DNA from: Climacium dendroides | Lineage: Eukaryota; Streptophyta; Bryopsida; Hypnales; Climaciaceae | Length of the DNA: 64,000 nt | NCBI GenBank assembly: GCA_950106755.1 | Contig: OX467089.1 | Span: forward strand, 21,061,345 to 21,125,344 | Direction: 5' to 3' | In this document: positions 1 to 12,725 of the stretch, one piece after another | How the letters are laid out: every line of letters begins with the position of its first letter | Position numbering within the stretch: the first letter of the stretch is position 1 | The notes under the pieces: generated by a model | Databases searched by the model: none | Told to the model about the DNA's origin: nothing | Seen by the model: the letters and a program-made list of their open reading frames with translations, nothing else | Program-made: the position numbers and the translations under genes

Positions 1-239
1 TTGTATCTTTCATATTCTATTTAGGAATGGGAAAGAATTCTCTCTCTAGTTTCCGTCCAATTATAAATACAAATTTCTAACCACTAAATCCGTCTCGGTC
101 TTATCTTAAAATAGAATGTAAATTTAAAAGTGTGAATTAAGGGCACCTGCATCCACAAATCTCATACTTTGAATTCACAAAAATATAATACAAATATATC
201 CATTTGCAACCTGCATCACACAATACATATTTTGAACTT

Positions 240-1270
240 TGAAAATTCGGTTTAACCGAGAGTTCATTAATTGTTTTTCATAAATATGATTTCAACATGT
301 AAGTCGCTTTAAACGCTAATGACTCAATTACTTTAAGTAAATAAAAACACATACCCTTTTTAGGGATTAAAAACAACCAAGGACATCGCTTTAAGCGAAT
401 ACATTAACACCCAAATGCTTTAAGCAATTCTAAAATTTCCCTTAAGGGATATACAATATGCTTTGTTAAATTATTTAAAGAGCTTCAAATTCTTTCCTTT
501 TCAAGACTCCGGTCTTCATTCGATTTTGTATTCTCCTATCTTTAGCTTTAAGCTTCCTCGATATGCATCACCGAGTTATCTTGGATCTCCTTTTTTCTCC
601 AATTGCAATACTAACTCTAAACTATGCTTTCTAAATTTACACAACTAAATATAAATTCTAATGAATAAAATAAAATAAATTTAAATGCACATTCAAACAT
701 TCAATCTTGTACACATGTCTTCAATTGGAATACCATTTATTAATTATATGAATAATCATTCAATATTTAGAATGTACATCATTTGTTTGTAATTGTTCAA
801 TAACTTCTATTCACTAGAAATGTAAAATCATTTTCCAACTCAAAATAAATCTCAATCTTAAGTTTTGTTTTAAACATACATGTCCATTTAAAATACAAAA
901 ATATTCCAATACTTTAATGAAAATAATTACCAATCGATGGTAAATTATTAAATTTGAAAATAAAGTCCAATCTCTGGATCACTCAAATCCAAATCACTCC
1001 TTGGTTTATAAACAATTTCCAATCACTGGAATTATTAAGTCAATCACTAACTTAATATTTTATTTCTCTTCTACTTCAAATTTTGCTTTGAGCATTGACA
1101 TAAAAATTCTCTTAAGAGATAAATTATAACCGATGAACGAAATCCACTCCACACATAATCCAATTCTCTTAAAGAGACTTTCCAAAATAAAAATGCTCAA
1201 GGCAATAAATAATCCTCACGATTAAACTTCATGCTTTTAGCAATAAATACCATCACTTAAGTGATTAATC
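240..1270. repeat. Cluster of short palindromes, mostly centred on TTAA
   Basis: At least seven short palindromes with different arms share a TTAA-type centre: TCGGTTTAACCGA (247), TACTTTAAGTA (329), TCGCTTTAAGCGA (386), TGCTTTAAGCA (416), TCCCTTAAGGGA (438), TCTCTTAAGAGA (1109), TCTCTTAAAGAGA (1165) and ATCACTTAAGTGAT (1252). Between 927 and 1040 three hairpins share a loop beginning AATC: TTACC/GGTAA, GTCC/GGAT and TTCC/GGAA. The arms differ between copies while the centre is kept, which simple repeat decay does not produce. The stretch is otherwise AT-rich, with no supported gene. Confidence 0.55.
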
Positions 1271-2637
1271 CACACAAAAATGGAATAACATCTATGAATC
1301 TATAACACAACGCAAGAAAAATGTGACCTCACGTCACTAACACAAGAAAGAATTAAAAGAGAGAGAGAAGAATGAGAGAAGAGAAACTATTTATCATGAT
1401 CCTCCTTAAACACCCCTTCCAATCTCTTGATAAAAACCCGTCAAAGTCCATAACCGCTCAAGCCAAAAAGTCTTTTCACACTTTAACTTCAAATATCATC
1501 ACATTGACACTTAATTATCCAAAACTTAAAACATATAATCCATTTCACACTCAAAAAACAAAATTTAACTAAAAAAATAAAATTGTCTTAACTACAGTCA
1601 TCATCCACGAAGTTTATCCAAAAGCATCCATTTGAAAATTCTTTGAAAATTCATACCAATGGCACATTCAATTTGATTTAGTTATTTTAAGATTTGATGT
1701 ATTGTACAAAAAAATGTGCAATACATTAGTATGGTTTGGAATAGCACAAGGGGATCCACATTTTCTTATAGATGCTATAGAGTGCAACCAAAAAGTTCAA
1801 ATTTTCTTTCAATAACTTTTGTAATGTTGTAACCCTCAAAGGACACAACTTCCATGACCAAGGTAGCCACTAAAATTGCTTTGATTATTGAACCAATAGG
1901 TGTGTTCTTTGTTTATACAATGAACAATGATGTCATCCATCAACAACTTTTTGGTCTTAGCATCTTTTAAGGGTTATTAATAAATGTATAGCTAAATATG
2001 GTAGTTTGCAAATTTAGAGGGTTGTTGAAATACCATATTGAATTCACACAAATTGGATATTTTCTAAACTTGGCTTCTTGCAATTTTGTGCTTTTGAGGA
2101 TCTGACTACCAATTCTTTTGGTGCAACAAGTGGCTAATGAAGACTAATTAGAACCTAACAAGAAAATATTTTGGCATTCAAGTGGGGGATATGTTTCTCA
2201 ATTAAAACATTTTGCAACCTTGTTGAGTTGTGATAGACTGCTCTCATTTACTATTTACCATTTTTCTACTTTTTGCCATGTGTCCCAACAAGAATCTAGA
2301 ATATTTCATACCATTTTGTTGAGAAAAGGACAACAAAGTGCCACAACCTACTAAATGTTATGTAACACTTGGACCTACCAAAAGAGTCTCATTGACATGG
2401 TCAAAACTCCCTTTTTGCTAGAGTTAATTCGCAATTCTCCCAAACATTGCTTTTTCTTCTATGAATAGTTTTATGGATTAGCAATGATGGAGATTCTTTT
2501 AGCTTTTCCACATTGAGAGACTTGAACTTTGATCATTTTAAATTTCCCTCTACATTAGGGCCATCCCAAAATTTGTTGGTAACAATGTCATGCTAGGTCA
2601 TATTCTTTGCTAATAGTTAAAAACAATTTTTTTATGA
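1271..2637. other. Gene-free AT-rich stretch
   Basis: Only short open frames without coding character are present. I see no protein family, RNA gene or repeat that I can name here. Confidence 0.5.
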
Positions 2638-2649
2638 GGGGGGGGGGGG
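2638..2649. repeat. Poly-G homopolymer
   Basis: A run of 12 consecutive G on the + strand in an otherwise AT-rich setting. The exact length is prone to sequencing error. Confidence 0.85.
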
Positions 2650-2902
2650 AATTAAATGCCCAATTGCATAAAAAAAAAATAGGTAGCTTCAAGCCTATAG
2701 GGAAAAAAGAGGAAAAATGTGTTAAAAAATGCTAAACTATAATCATGGCCCTGCACATTGTTGCTACAAGGTTTCTACAACGTCATTTCATTTGTCGTGC
2801 AAAGCCAACACATATGAAAATTGCATACAAAAATTACATACTCAAAATTGCATATTCAAAATTGGCGTCATTCAATTCAAGCCCCCCAAAATGAAGGAGC
2901 TA

Positions 2903-3070
2903 GGAAACTCAAACCTTCTCGAAGGAAACTCAAATCTTCTCGAAGGAAACTCAAACCTTCTCGAAGGAAACTCAAACCTTCTCGAAGGGAACTCAAACGT
3001 TCTTGAAGAAAACTTGAACCTTCTTGAAGGAAACTCGAACCTTCTCGAAGGAAACTCGAACCTTCTTGAA
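2903..3070. repeat. 21-bp minisatellite, 8 units
   Basis: Eight head-to-tail units of exactly 21 bp, consensus GGAAACTCAAACCTTCTCGAA, with about 0-5 changes per unit; the last four units are the most diverged. Because 21 is a multiple of three, several frames stay open and give heptad peptides (EGNSNLL in one + frame). That explains the overlapping open frames here, which I do not call as genes. Confidence 0.93.
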
Positions 3071-3400
3071 GAAAAGAAAGGCCACATAACCATTGGTCTG
3101 GAAACAAAACAAAACAAAAGCATTGGTTAGAAGCAATGTACGGGGAGTACCGGCATTTAGTTACGAGTTAGCCGGTTGATTTTGAGAATTTCCAAATGGA
3201 TTTCAAAATCTTTGGAAAAAAACCGATCATTTAAGAGGAAAATCAGAGAATATTCTCTATTTTATAAAGGTCTAGCCGAGAGAATGCTTCAAGCAACCGT
3301 TTGGTCTCAGAAAATGTAGGATTTTAGCCGGTTAAGCTAAAAATCTCCCCGGACTGTGGTTAGAAGTGATTATTTGGGAGTCATTCTGAGGAGGTTCTGA

Positions 3401-3652
3401 GCAAGGACGGCGGTTCCGTACCTGACCTCAAAGTTTAAGCAACATCAAAAGTGCTTCTTCAAGTACGGTAATCTTTACCATGACGGAAAACACAAAACGT
3501 GTGGTCCAAGAAATCACATAAAAGAATGTCGATTTTTCATGTATGGTTTTGCTTCTAGAAACGAAAGCCACCCTTGCCTGAAATTTGAACAGAATAACAA
3601 TGTGTTATTGTACCAAGAATTGCTTTCGGGTCGTTTAAAATTGTTTTCAGGT
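3401..3652 (+). other. Orphan Cys-rich open reading stretch (hypothetical exon or relic)
   Basis: Between an in-frame TGA (3398-3400) and TAA (3653-3655) lie 84 sense codons with no ATG near the front. The translation has well-spaced Cys and His residues (KCFFKYGNLYHDGKHKTC, then IKEC and SHPC) and charged, non-repetitive composition unlike the surrounding AT-rich noise. It could be an internal exon, a decayed gene or a fragment of a transposon protein. I recognise no family and see no clear neighbouring exon. Confidence 0.25.
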
Positions 3653-3789
3653 TAAGGTCAGCCCCCTCGAAACTGCACCCTGTCTAAAATCACCATCTTC
3701 GGTCTGTGTAAGGTGAAGGTACATAACTGGACATGGTCTGGAGTGTTGCAAGGGAAAGCAAATATTTTCAGAGGTGCATCGATAGAAAT

Positions 3790-4470
3790 GATTGGGATTG
3801 CAAAAAAATTGGTAATTTTATTGCTTAAACTCAAATTACTATGAATTTTGGAAGGCAAAAAGTGTTGCCAACCCATAGACAATCATTAGATGCTTCTAAT
3901 TCTGATATAAGCCAAACTACTTTTCTGCTCACCACTTTGGGGACATGTCTCATGACCTCATTAGTTGGAACACATTCCAAGGCTTGGTTGAAAATTGAAC
4001 CAAGCCTTGATGGAAAATAGAGCACCTTACATGTTGCTTATAAGTACCTGATTGGAAATGGATACTTCTACCTCACATGTCCAAAATTAGTAGGTAAGGG
4101 AGGCTATCCATTCCCGTTATATAGACTACACTCTTTCCAATCAGTAGGAGAAAACAAGACATTAATTGTGGCACAATCTCCAATGTAGTTGTGGCACATT
4201 ATGATTGGTTGTAGTCTTGGTTGATTTTGCAACCAACCTATGGTTGAAAATTAGAGGACCTATATGACAAGAATATGTTGAACATAATCTTCAACTAAAA
4301 AATTTGTAGTAATTGTGTTTTGAGAAATAAAATTATGATAAATATGGAATCCTTCTAAATTTTATTTCTGTCCATGGAAAAATTTCTCCACTCAAGAATA
4401 CAGCACTCTAGATATGCAAAATTGCTTAAGTGATCGGAAATGGGTCGGCTCCCTTACCTATGTGGAAGAA
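3790..4470 (+). repeat. Dispersed repeat family A, copy 1
   Basis: The core 'GAATTTTGGAAGGCAAAAAG' (3842-3861) and the following 300 bp resemble stretches at 10.8, 13.2 and 39.4 kb. The right end (about 4375-4460: TCCATGGAAAAATTTCTCC, then GCAAAATTGCTTAAGTGATC) is, in reverse complement, similar to the left ends of the copies at 10770 and 13110. The family therefore appears to have terminal inverted repeats of about 75 bp. No coding sequence is seen, so it is probably a non-autonomous DNA element. Confidence 0.6.
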
Positions 4471-4956
4471 ACAATTTTTAACATCTATAGGGGGAAAAAA
4501 TTGACCCTATCATAATTTTTGCTTACTACATCCAAATGTTGTGGTCTTTGGTGTATTGGAAACTCCTCTCGGTTGATAACAAGGAAATATAAAAATTGGA
4601 TTAGTCTAAGAATAGAAACAATATACAAGAGCAAAACCCGACAATTTTAGGGATGCCCACCTTATAAACTTGGGGGCTTTGGAGGCATGTTGTACTCCCT
4701 CTATGTGTAGTCATTGAATGATTAATTTGCATTTTTTAAGTAGATGATTCACATTATACAAAAAGGATGATATCCACAATGACTAGCTTGTCGTTCAAGG
4801 ATTACCTCGGCAAGGATAAGATGGCCAAATCCAAGTTGTTGGAGGTGGATAGAGTCCACTTACTTCAAATTTTTTGATGTCTGCATGCTACACCATTATA
4901 CCAAATCCAATTTGTTTGAACTACTATGGACGTTATATGAGTCCTAACTCTATTAA

Positions 4957-5627
4957 CCCTTAGATGCCTAAGGTATTTTTTGAGATTCTTGGATTTTTTC
5001 AAAACTAAACAAAAAAATCTAGGATTTGATTAGCTCTATCAATTTTTTGAAAATTGTATTTATTTGAATTGAAATTAGACATGTTATGGATCACATAGGA
5101 AAAGAAAATAGAATAATATCACTAACTTATAGGTTGAAAGATTATAATGTTTGATTAAGAGGATAAAAAATGAAAAAATGCTTTGAAATTTTTTTAATCT
5201 ATTTTTTACATGTCAAATTTAAAATTGAGGTCATGAAAGAAATATGAGGCTAAAGGACATAACATGTACAACCATAATCAATTTACAACTTTTCAAAATC
5301 TACTCTACAATTTTTCAAAATGAATTTTCAATGTGATTTTCTCTTCAAGATTTAGTGTATTTGAAGCTCATCTTCTTGAACCTTTAATACTAAAAAATCA
5401 AGATTTGCAACAATCAAGATTTGCAATGGACACCCTTGTACAAAACATTCAATAGAAAAATCATAGAACATCTTTTTTCAAAATTGAATTTTTGATGCTG
5501 AAAATAGACTTGAAGGATATTCAATTAAAAAACTACCAAAAATAATATTTTAGTAAAATTTTGGATGACTTTGAAGTTTAATCAATACTAAGATATCGTT
5601 ATGTATGTGCTTTGGGGCATTTAGGGG
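4957..5627. mobile_element. piggyBac-type MITE (671 bp) flanked by TTAA
   Basis: TTAA (4953-4956) is followed by CCCTTAGATGCCTAAGG. The other end reads GGGGCATTTAGGGG followed by TTAA (5628-5631). In reverse complement the right end is CCCCTAAATGCCCC, so the termini are imperfect inverted repeats starting CCC(C/T)TA. A TTAA target duplication with CCC-starting ends is the piggyBac hallmark, and the termini resemble those of the 5.1-kb piggyBac element at 22953-28045. The interior is AT-rich and non-coding. Confidence 0.72.
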
Positions 5628-5631
5628 TTAA

Positions 5632-7224
5632 TAGTCATTATATAGTGCATTTGATAACTTCTAGCTTCTTGTTCTTGATTTTAAATTTATTCACTTAATT
5701 TATCTCTTTTCTACTTGAGTGAGACAATTTTTTCTACTTTTCTACTTTCTATGTGCTCCTATGCCTAGTACAAGGTTTGTAAATGACCCTAAGGTAAACC
5801 TGCTTATGATAGGCAGAATGAGTGGTTTGTTATGTTATCATTAGCTAAAAATTTCAGATTTTTCTCCATACAAAGACAAATGTGAGCAATGAAGGACGTC
5901 ATTGAAATTTTATTTTTTGGACAAAATATGAAGTTGTTATGAATTTTTGAAGTGTAATATCTAATTGGTCTAAAAGAGTCTTTAGACTACCCCAAATCAA
6001 CAAAAAATATTTCTTGTAATGGTCATTTAACCACTTAAGCAATCTCAATATTTTCTAACATGGCTACAAGATTTTCTACCAAGACCATGGCATGAAGGAA
6101 TAAAAATAATAAATTTTATGACGAGTTTACACTAGAAAGGTGTAAGTGTCCTATGACAGTCACTAATATCTCCCTGACCATCTTCTAAGCATTGATTTTG
6201 GCCATAAATCAACCTAACTTAGTCCTAATCCCATTTATTAAAAAAAATTGTCATGGGTTGATATAAGACTCTAAATTATGGGTAGTTTTTTAGCTGCCTA
6301 TCATGGGTGGTTTGCCTATCTTAGGGAAGTCTATGTTAAGCCTTTAACACTTGAGAATTGGCTAAGATTTCTAATGCTATAGAGCACAATACAATATGCT
6401 TGACAATAATTTAAAGCCTAGCACTAAGCAATTGTAATTGATTACTATTTATAATTGTTTGTATTCTAAACCAATTGAATATTGTTTATATCCACAACAT
6501 TTTGCTTTTGCCCGCATCCCAATAGTGTCTACATTAATGAAGAGGATTTGGAGCCTCTACATGAGCAAGCTGTCCATTCACAATTGTCCAACTCATCCAA
6601 CTCAGACCATACTCCAAAAATAAGAGTAAGCTTATTGTACAATTAATGAGAAGCAAAAAAAGTGAATAGCAGATCCCATTAAGGCTAGGCATATTGTATT
6701 GTATAAAACATTCTACCTTAGATTGGCATTTAAAGGTTAATCAACCAAAAATAGGGACTATTTGTAATTGTAAAGTATGCATGTAGAAAGAATTTTCTCA
6801 AAATAAACTTACCAATTGAAATGCTGCATATCGTACCTAGATTTTGCATCCAATTTGAAATCCTTAATAAAATCCTTATAGTTTTTGTTATTTATTGCAG
6901 ATTTACACTACTATGCTTATAAGCTTCCTTTCTATTTGAAACATAAAGTTTATACACAAAATTTGTTTATAAATATGATCAATTTTTTTCCAAAATAAAA
7001 AACAATAATACGTGTGTTTCATATTAGAATCTAACATCAATTTTTATTCAAAATTTCAAATAATTCAATCTCTTAAAAAATGAATTTGAAATTTTTATTA
7101 CTAGTAGAAGTCATGTGATTTTATTTGCAAAAAATTAAGAAATTTCCATTTATTTATCAATAGTTATCAATGGAGTTTACCTACTCTACCCTGTGAAATT
7201 TAATCATATTGTGAAGCTTTGCCA
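5632..7224. other. Gene-free AT-rich stretch between two MITEs
   Basis: No supported gene. The short + frame at 6438-6623 has no recognisable domain and lacks the composition of the genuine exons elsewhere in the window. Confidence 0.5.
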
Positions 7225-7228
7225 TTAA

Positions 7229-8038
7229 CCCCTAAGTGCCTACGCCTTTCCAAGGGTGTTTTTCCTATGAAAAAAGAGCATGGGTTTATAGTTATCTCCA
7301 ATGAAGCATTTTTTTTTTCAAAATCTGATCATATAGATGTTTAAAGAGATTGCTTATTAGTATATACATACCAATTTTGAGTGTGAAATTGCATAGGAAT
7401 TTTGAGATTATAACAAGAAAAATGTATGCATTCTATTTTTAATATGCTTCCCTTCCTCACTATGTTTCAAAAATTTGCATATAAAAGTTTTTTGGGATGG
7501 GAGATGACATGAATAACTACAAATAGTGTTAGTACACTAAAATACACTTTCAAAAAACTTAATTTCATATGAAGAGCTATCAAACTCATTATACAATCCA
7601 CCTTGCAATTGTTGAAATGCAATTTTTTTTATAAGTAGAAATTGCAAATAACTCCAAATAACACTTGCAAGTTTAAATTTTCAATACTGAAAATCATGAA
7701 AACACTATACTCTTTCCATTGAGACCATTTTCAAAGGAAATGAATAAGTACAATTTCTTAGATCTCAAATCAAGTGAAATTAGCAAGCATTCCTCAAAGC
7801 CAAGAAATTGAGTAAATTTTGCAAGTTTTACTCTTCTACTAATGATACATATATGCCTTTGAGAACCTCTCAAAAATCAAATATTTACATTTTTCAATGA
7901 AAAGTAAAAGCTTCCAATAGTTAACCTTCAATATTGCCTATGAAAAATTTTAAATCGGTAAAAGGGATTTAATTGCCTATACCAAAACAAGCCTAGAATT
8001 TTAGAGCGACCATATATGGTCACTCAAACATTTAAGGG
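7229..8038. mobile_element. piggyBac-type MITE (810 bp) flanked by TTAA
   Basis: TTAA (7225-7228) precedes CCCCTAAGTGCCTACG, and the right end ...CATTTAAGGG is followed by TTAA (8039-8042). In reverse complement the right end is CCCTTAAATG, matching the left end imperfectly. The left terminus CCCCTAAGTGCCTA is close to that of the full-length piggyBac element (CCCCTCAACGCCTAAGTG). Non-coding; probably mobilised in trans by a transposase like the one at 24-26 kb. Confidence 0.72.
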
Positions 8039-8042
8039 TTAA

Positions 8043-9051
8043 TATAAAACATTGCAAAAGACTCAAAATGTTCAATGAATAACTTTTAGGATTCATGTAG
8101 AAATGAATGCACCTATTCATTTAATAGGATGGGGTTGCCTACATTGTTTGGTAATAGACTCCATCATTCAAAGCTATGAAAATTTCCCCTACTATCAAAT
8201 TGTGAATTTATGAACAATTGATACATTTATATTAAGTGCAAACTGTGTTATAATTCCATCCCATCACATTCTCATGGACATAATTTTCCATTCACTACAA
8301 AAACCATTGACTTCCAAACATCTCCTCATAGAAACCTTGCAACTTAATGAATTTTTTTTGGTGGTATTACATTGCAATAAGCTTTATTCTCATTCTTTTT
8401 CCATAAGCATGACTAAAGTAGACCAATCCAATTCTGTTTGTTGTCCAATTCCATCCCTTAGTTTTGGCCCCAATTCCATCCATTCAAACATCCAAATTTG
8501 CTCATACCATATCCAAATCTCTTCAAGCTTCTAACAAAATCAATGAATTAATGCCAAAATGAGTAACATGTCAATTTTTGATTGGTAGAAACTTAAGTGC
8601 CAATAGATACATGAAAGAATGGTTATAGGGTATTTCTGGGGTGTTCATAACTCTACTCTATGGATGGTTCTATAATTTCAAGGTAGACTACTTCAAAAAT
8701 TTACAAAAATTACAATTTAATAAAAAAATTATAATTCCACTTAGGTTTGATCCGTGAAACAAGTGCACACCTCTTGGAATTGGCTCCAAGATATTCAGAC
8801 TCCAAATCAGGGTGGTGATAGGCTTCTCTACCTTAATTGCAAGCCTTTGGGCTCAGTGTGAACAGGGGCACAAGGAGACTCGTTTGTGAAAGGGCAAAGT
8901 CAGCTGAAGGCCCAGGCTTCAACTAACTTACCGGCCGCTGCTCAATGCTCCCCTTTTGTATCCTCCCCTTCCCCAGCTCCACTTCCAAACGCCTTGCCTT
9001 CCAGGCAGGCCATTTCCTCCACACCAATTCTCAAGACACACATCAACAATA
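8043..9051. other. Upstream region of the EFHC1-like gene
   Basis: The first 700 bp are AT-rich and unremarkable. From about 8860 the base composition becomes more balanced and C-rich up to the proposed start codon at 9052, consistent with a 5' untranslated region or promoter. I cannot point to a specific promoter element. Confidence 0.35.
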
Positions 9052-12000
9052 ATGGAGCTTCCTGCTTACACCTTTTGTCACCCTCCTGTAAGTACTTCAA
9101 ACTCCGTTGTAGCTCTCTTTACTGCATCTGAACTTCTAGACTTTTGGATTCATTTCCTCACTTTTTTTTCCCTCTCAAATCATGAGGTACACTCAAACCT
9201 CTTCAGGAATCGGGGGAGTCACGGTAGCAGAAAGTCCTTCGGCGAGTCAGTCAGCGAATTCGGGGAAGGGTTGCTCATCTTCTTGAGCAAGTGCAAAGTC
9301 TTCAATGAGTTTCATGAAGACAACCTCTCAGACCGACCACAGCACTCCACGATCAACCTTTCTCCGAGTCCGAAGAGAGACAAGGAGCCGTGACTCTCCC
9401 TATTAAATCGTACCACTTTGGAGCCCCCATTTTTCCAACATGACATAGTAGTTCGAATGTGTGGCAAGGGTGCGACAGGCAGTGATAATGTGATAAGTGT
9501 GCAGAATGTCTTTGTTTTTTTCTAAGAGAAGGGCATACTGAAGAGGATTGTGTGTGTACTTGTGAGTGTATGTTCTGACATTAGCTTAGGTTTTGTTGGT
9601 TGTTGGCCGTGGAGCAGGAGCAACCGCGGAGGAAGAGCCAGACACTGACATTCTCAGAAGAAGGCTTCCCTGTTGTACGCCCTCTAGGGCAGTCCAAAGT
9701 GTTGCCCGTGAACGACACGCAAGAGAATTATGACAACTCCGGCGCTTGTTATGCTTGTGTCAAGCAAAGCACCGGACCCACGCCTGCGTGGCTCAAATTT
9801 GACCGCCAGGTAGGAATCAGGGTGTGAATTGAGTTTTTCTTTGCAGAAAATCATAATGTGGTGATCACAAAGGAAGGAATTGTGCAAACAGAATGTTTGA
9901 GTTTCCAGTGGGATTACTTGTGTGAATCTCCAAACTTGTGTATTAGTGGGTTTTTCTTCACGAACTTCATTGCATGCCAGAATTTTCTTCTGTAAATGTT
10001 TTGAAGATCATTGATGGGATTTGCTACTGAGGAACATTGTATTATGCGGACAAGGACCTGCAATTGACGTTATCGCATTCGTTGCAAGCGCTCCTTTCTA
10101 TGAAGCATCTTGCCCTGTTTTCTTACCCTCCACAACAACGCTTTGTGGTGATTTGCGGTGGATTTGGGTTACTTTCAGGTGTTGCGGTTTTATGCATTTT
10201 TCAAGGAGCAAGTGGACGAGCGAGTGGAAGAAAATGCTCGCTACCGCAAGTGCACCATCTATTTCTACCTTGCAGATGGCATGATCCACATTGGGGTACT
10301 CAACTTCTGCATAACCTGAACTCACTTAAACATTCACCAGTCAACTCATTTAATTGGTAGAAAATCTCACATTTCTTCAACTTCGGTAGCTGTTCCAAGC
10401 AGAACATTCTTGAGATGTTTTGGTAGCAACTTCGCTTCTCTCTATTAGTTGACTGAATAAGAACACTTCATTCTTGAATTCAAGATGAGAGAGGATCTGT
10501 GCTAAAAAAAATGTCAGAGATGTGGGACATCTTGGATACCCTAATTCTTCCGTGAATTAGCAGCTCCTTTCAAGAATGTTATAATATGAGATCTGTACAC
10601 ACAAAATTGTTCCCAATTGATTTCTAGGGCTGAACCAAAATGGTTGATTGTTGCAGGAACCTGCGCAGAGGAACAGTGGAATATACTTTCAGGTCCGTTC
10701 TCTCCTTGTTGCTCTACTCCTCTTCAGTACCTTCAGTAGAGGTGAAATTCAACCCTAAATGGAGACACCAGTAGCCGATCATTTAAGCAGTTTTGGAGCA
10801 GATGGTGAGCAGTATGAGGTGGCGGGAATTTTTCCCATGTAGGAAGATAGGAAATATGGGGATTGGAATTTTTTCAAAATTGTGTTCTCTTAACTGAAAT
10901 TACTGTGAATTTTGGGAGCCAAAAAGTACACTTCGCTAGTAGCCAATCTCTAGAGTCTTTCAATTTCAATCATACCAAAACTACTTTCCTGCTTCCTACT
11001 TCCTACTTTCTTGCTCACTACTTTGGGACATGTGTCATAACCTTTTTAGTCCCAACCTTGAAAAGGACCCAACAAACACATTCCAAGCTTCGTTTGGAAA
11101 TCTATTCCAGCCTTGGTTGGAAATACTACACCTCACATATTAGGTACTCGGCATGTTTGACAATTGGTGTCCCTACCTTATCACCAAGGTAGTGAAAATT
11201 GTCCTCCACGGCCTTCCAAGATTAATCCTTAAAGGATAGACTAGAGACCATGAAAATCATCCATTTTGGTATCATGTGAATCATTGGTTCAATGAAATCC
11301 AAAAATACTCATTGGAAGTCAAACTATTGTAAAAAACTTCCCCTTTTCACACAAAATTTAAAGAACAAATAGTTGCACTTCTATTCCACATAAAAAGATT
11401 CTTTGTCCACATTCATTAGCCAAAAAACGTATGTAGCGTTGTCCATTATGGATTAAGCGTTGTCACCCCATATTGCAGCTTCTTCTTGTCGGCTATTGAA
11501 AATAAAGTACCTCGCTCTAAGTGAAAGATGGCCGGTCCATTGTTGTGGTGTTGCAGGGAGTGTTTCTGAAGAAGCAGAAAGTCCCGAATGGACGAGGCGG
11601 GTTCCTGGCGCCTGCGGATTTCCAACTGGGCAAGGATATCACCATCTACAGCCACACCTTCCACATCGTGGGCTGTGACGTCTTCACCAAAGTGAGAACC
11701 GCGTCTTCCCCTTCCGATTTTCCACGCAACAGAGCTCCCAGTCCGTTTGACAATCATACTGCTCCTCCTATAGTTTTTACAGATAGAATCATTCCATTTA
11801 CAACACCATTGTAGAGCATTGACTTTAAGTATTGTAGATAGAATCATTCAGTGCGCAATATCTTTGTGTAGTACTAACTTTATAATTTCCTTCTTTCCTT
11901 TCTTGCCACACGTATAGAATGGAATTTAGCGTGAGTTTGGGAATGTTATAACAAAACTTCAGATTTTTTGTTGAAGTGTTGACCAAGTTCTTTGTGGGTG

Positions 12001-12646
12001 CAATGTGTGTTGGTTGGGACTTGAGAGAGGCTTCTCTTTAGAAAGGAAGTAAGGAAGTGGAAGCATGTGAGTGTTTTATTAGAATAAGTGATTAGCACTC
12101 TGAAGGGGTGGGAGGGATTTTCTTTTATATGGACTATGCTTCATGCATCTTCTATTGCATGTGAAGAATGACATGGCAATGTCCAAGCAAGTGTTCTTGC
12201 TATTGCTTGGAAGTTCTTGAAAAGAATAAGTGATTAGTACTCTAAAAGGGTGGAGGACACTTTTTTACATGGACTATGCTTCATGCATCTTGAATTGCAC
12301 ATGAAGAATGACATGGCAATGTCCAAGCAAGTGCTCTTCCACTTGCACTTGCTTAGAAGTTCTTGAAAAAAAATTCTTTTGTTTATTATTCAATTAGACT
12401 AATTTGAATTGAAGTCAGGAGTGATGTACTAATATTGCTCTACCCTAAAAGCATATGTTAATACAAAAGTGTATATTGGAGTCTCAAAGTAATGTGGATG
12501 AACATTACTTTGAGAACTTCTTTGAGATGAACGCTTTGAGAACATTCTACCTATCATATAGAAATTCAAAACTAATTCTAAAAACATCCCAAAAATATGA
12601 ATAAAAAAGGGTTAGATGCAAACTTCACAATTCTTTCAAGGAATCC

Positions 12647-12725
<79 letters not shown>

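Noticed and set aside
2729..3130. 133-codon + frame containing heptad repeats, and the two antisense frames
   Set aside because: Openness follows from a 21-bp periodic repeat; no domain or upstream exon supports a gene.
8956..9393. Single-exon + gene of 145 codons
   Set aside because: The frame includes the 12-codon first exon of the EFHC1-like gene, then reads on through its GTAAGT donor into intron 1; no family resemblance beyond 9087.
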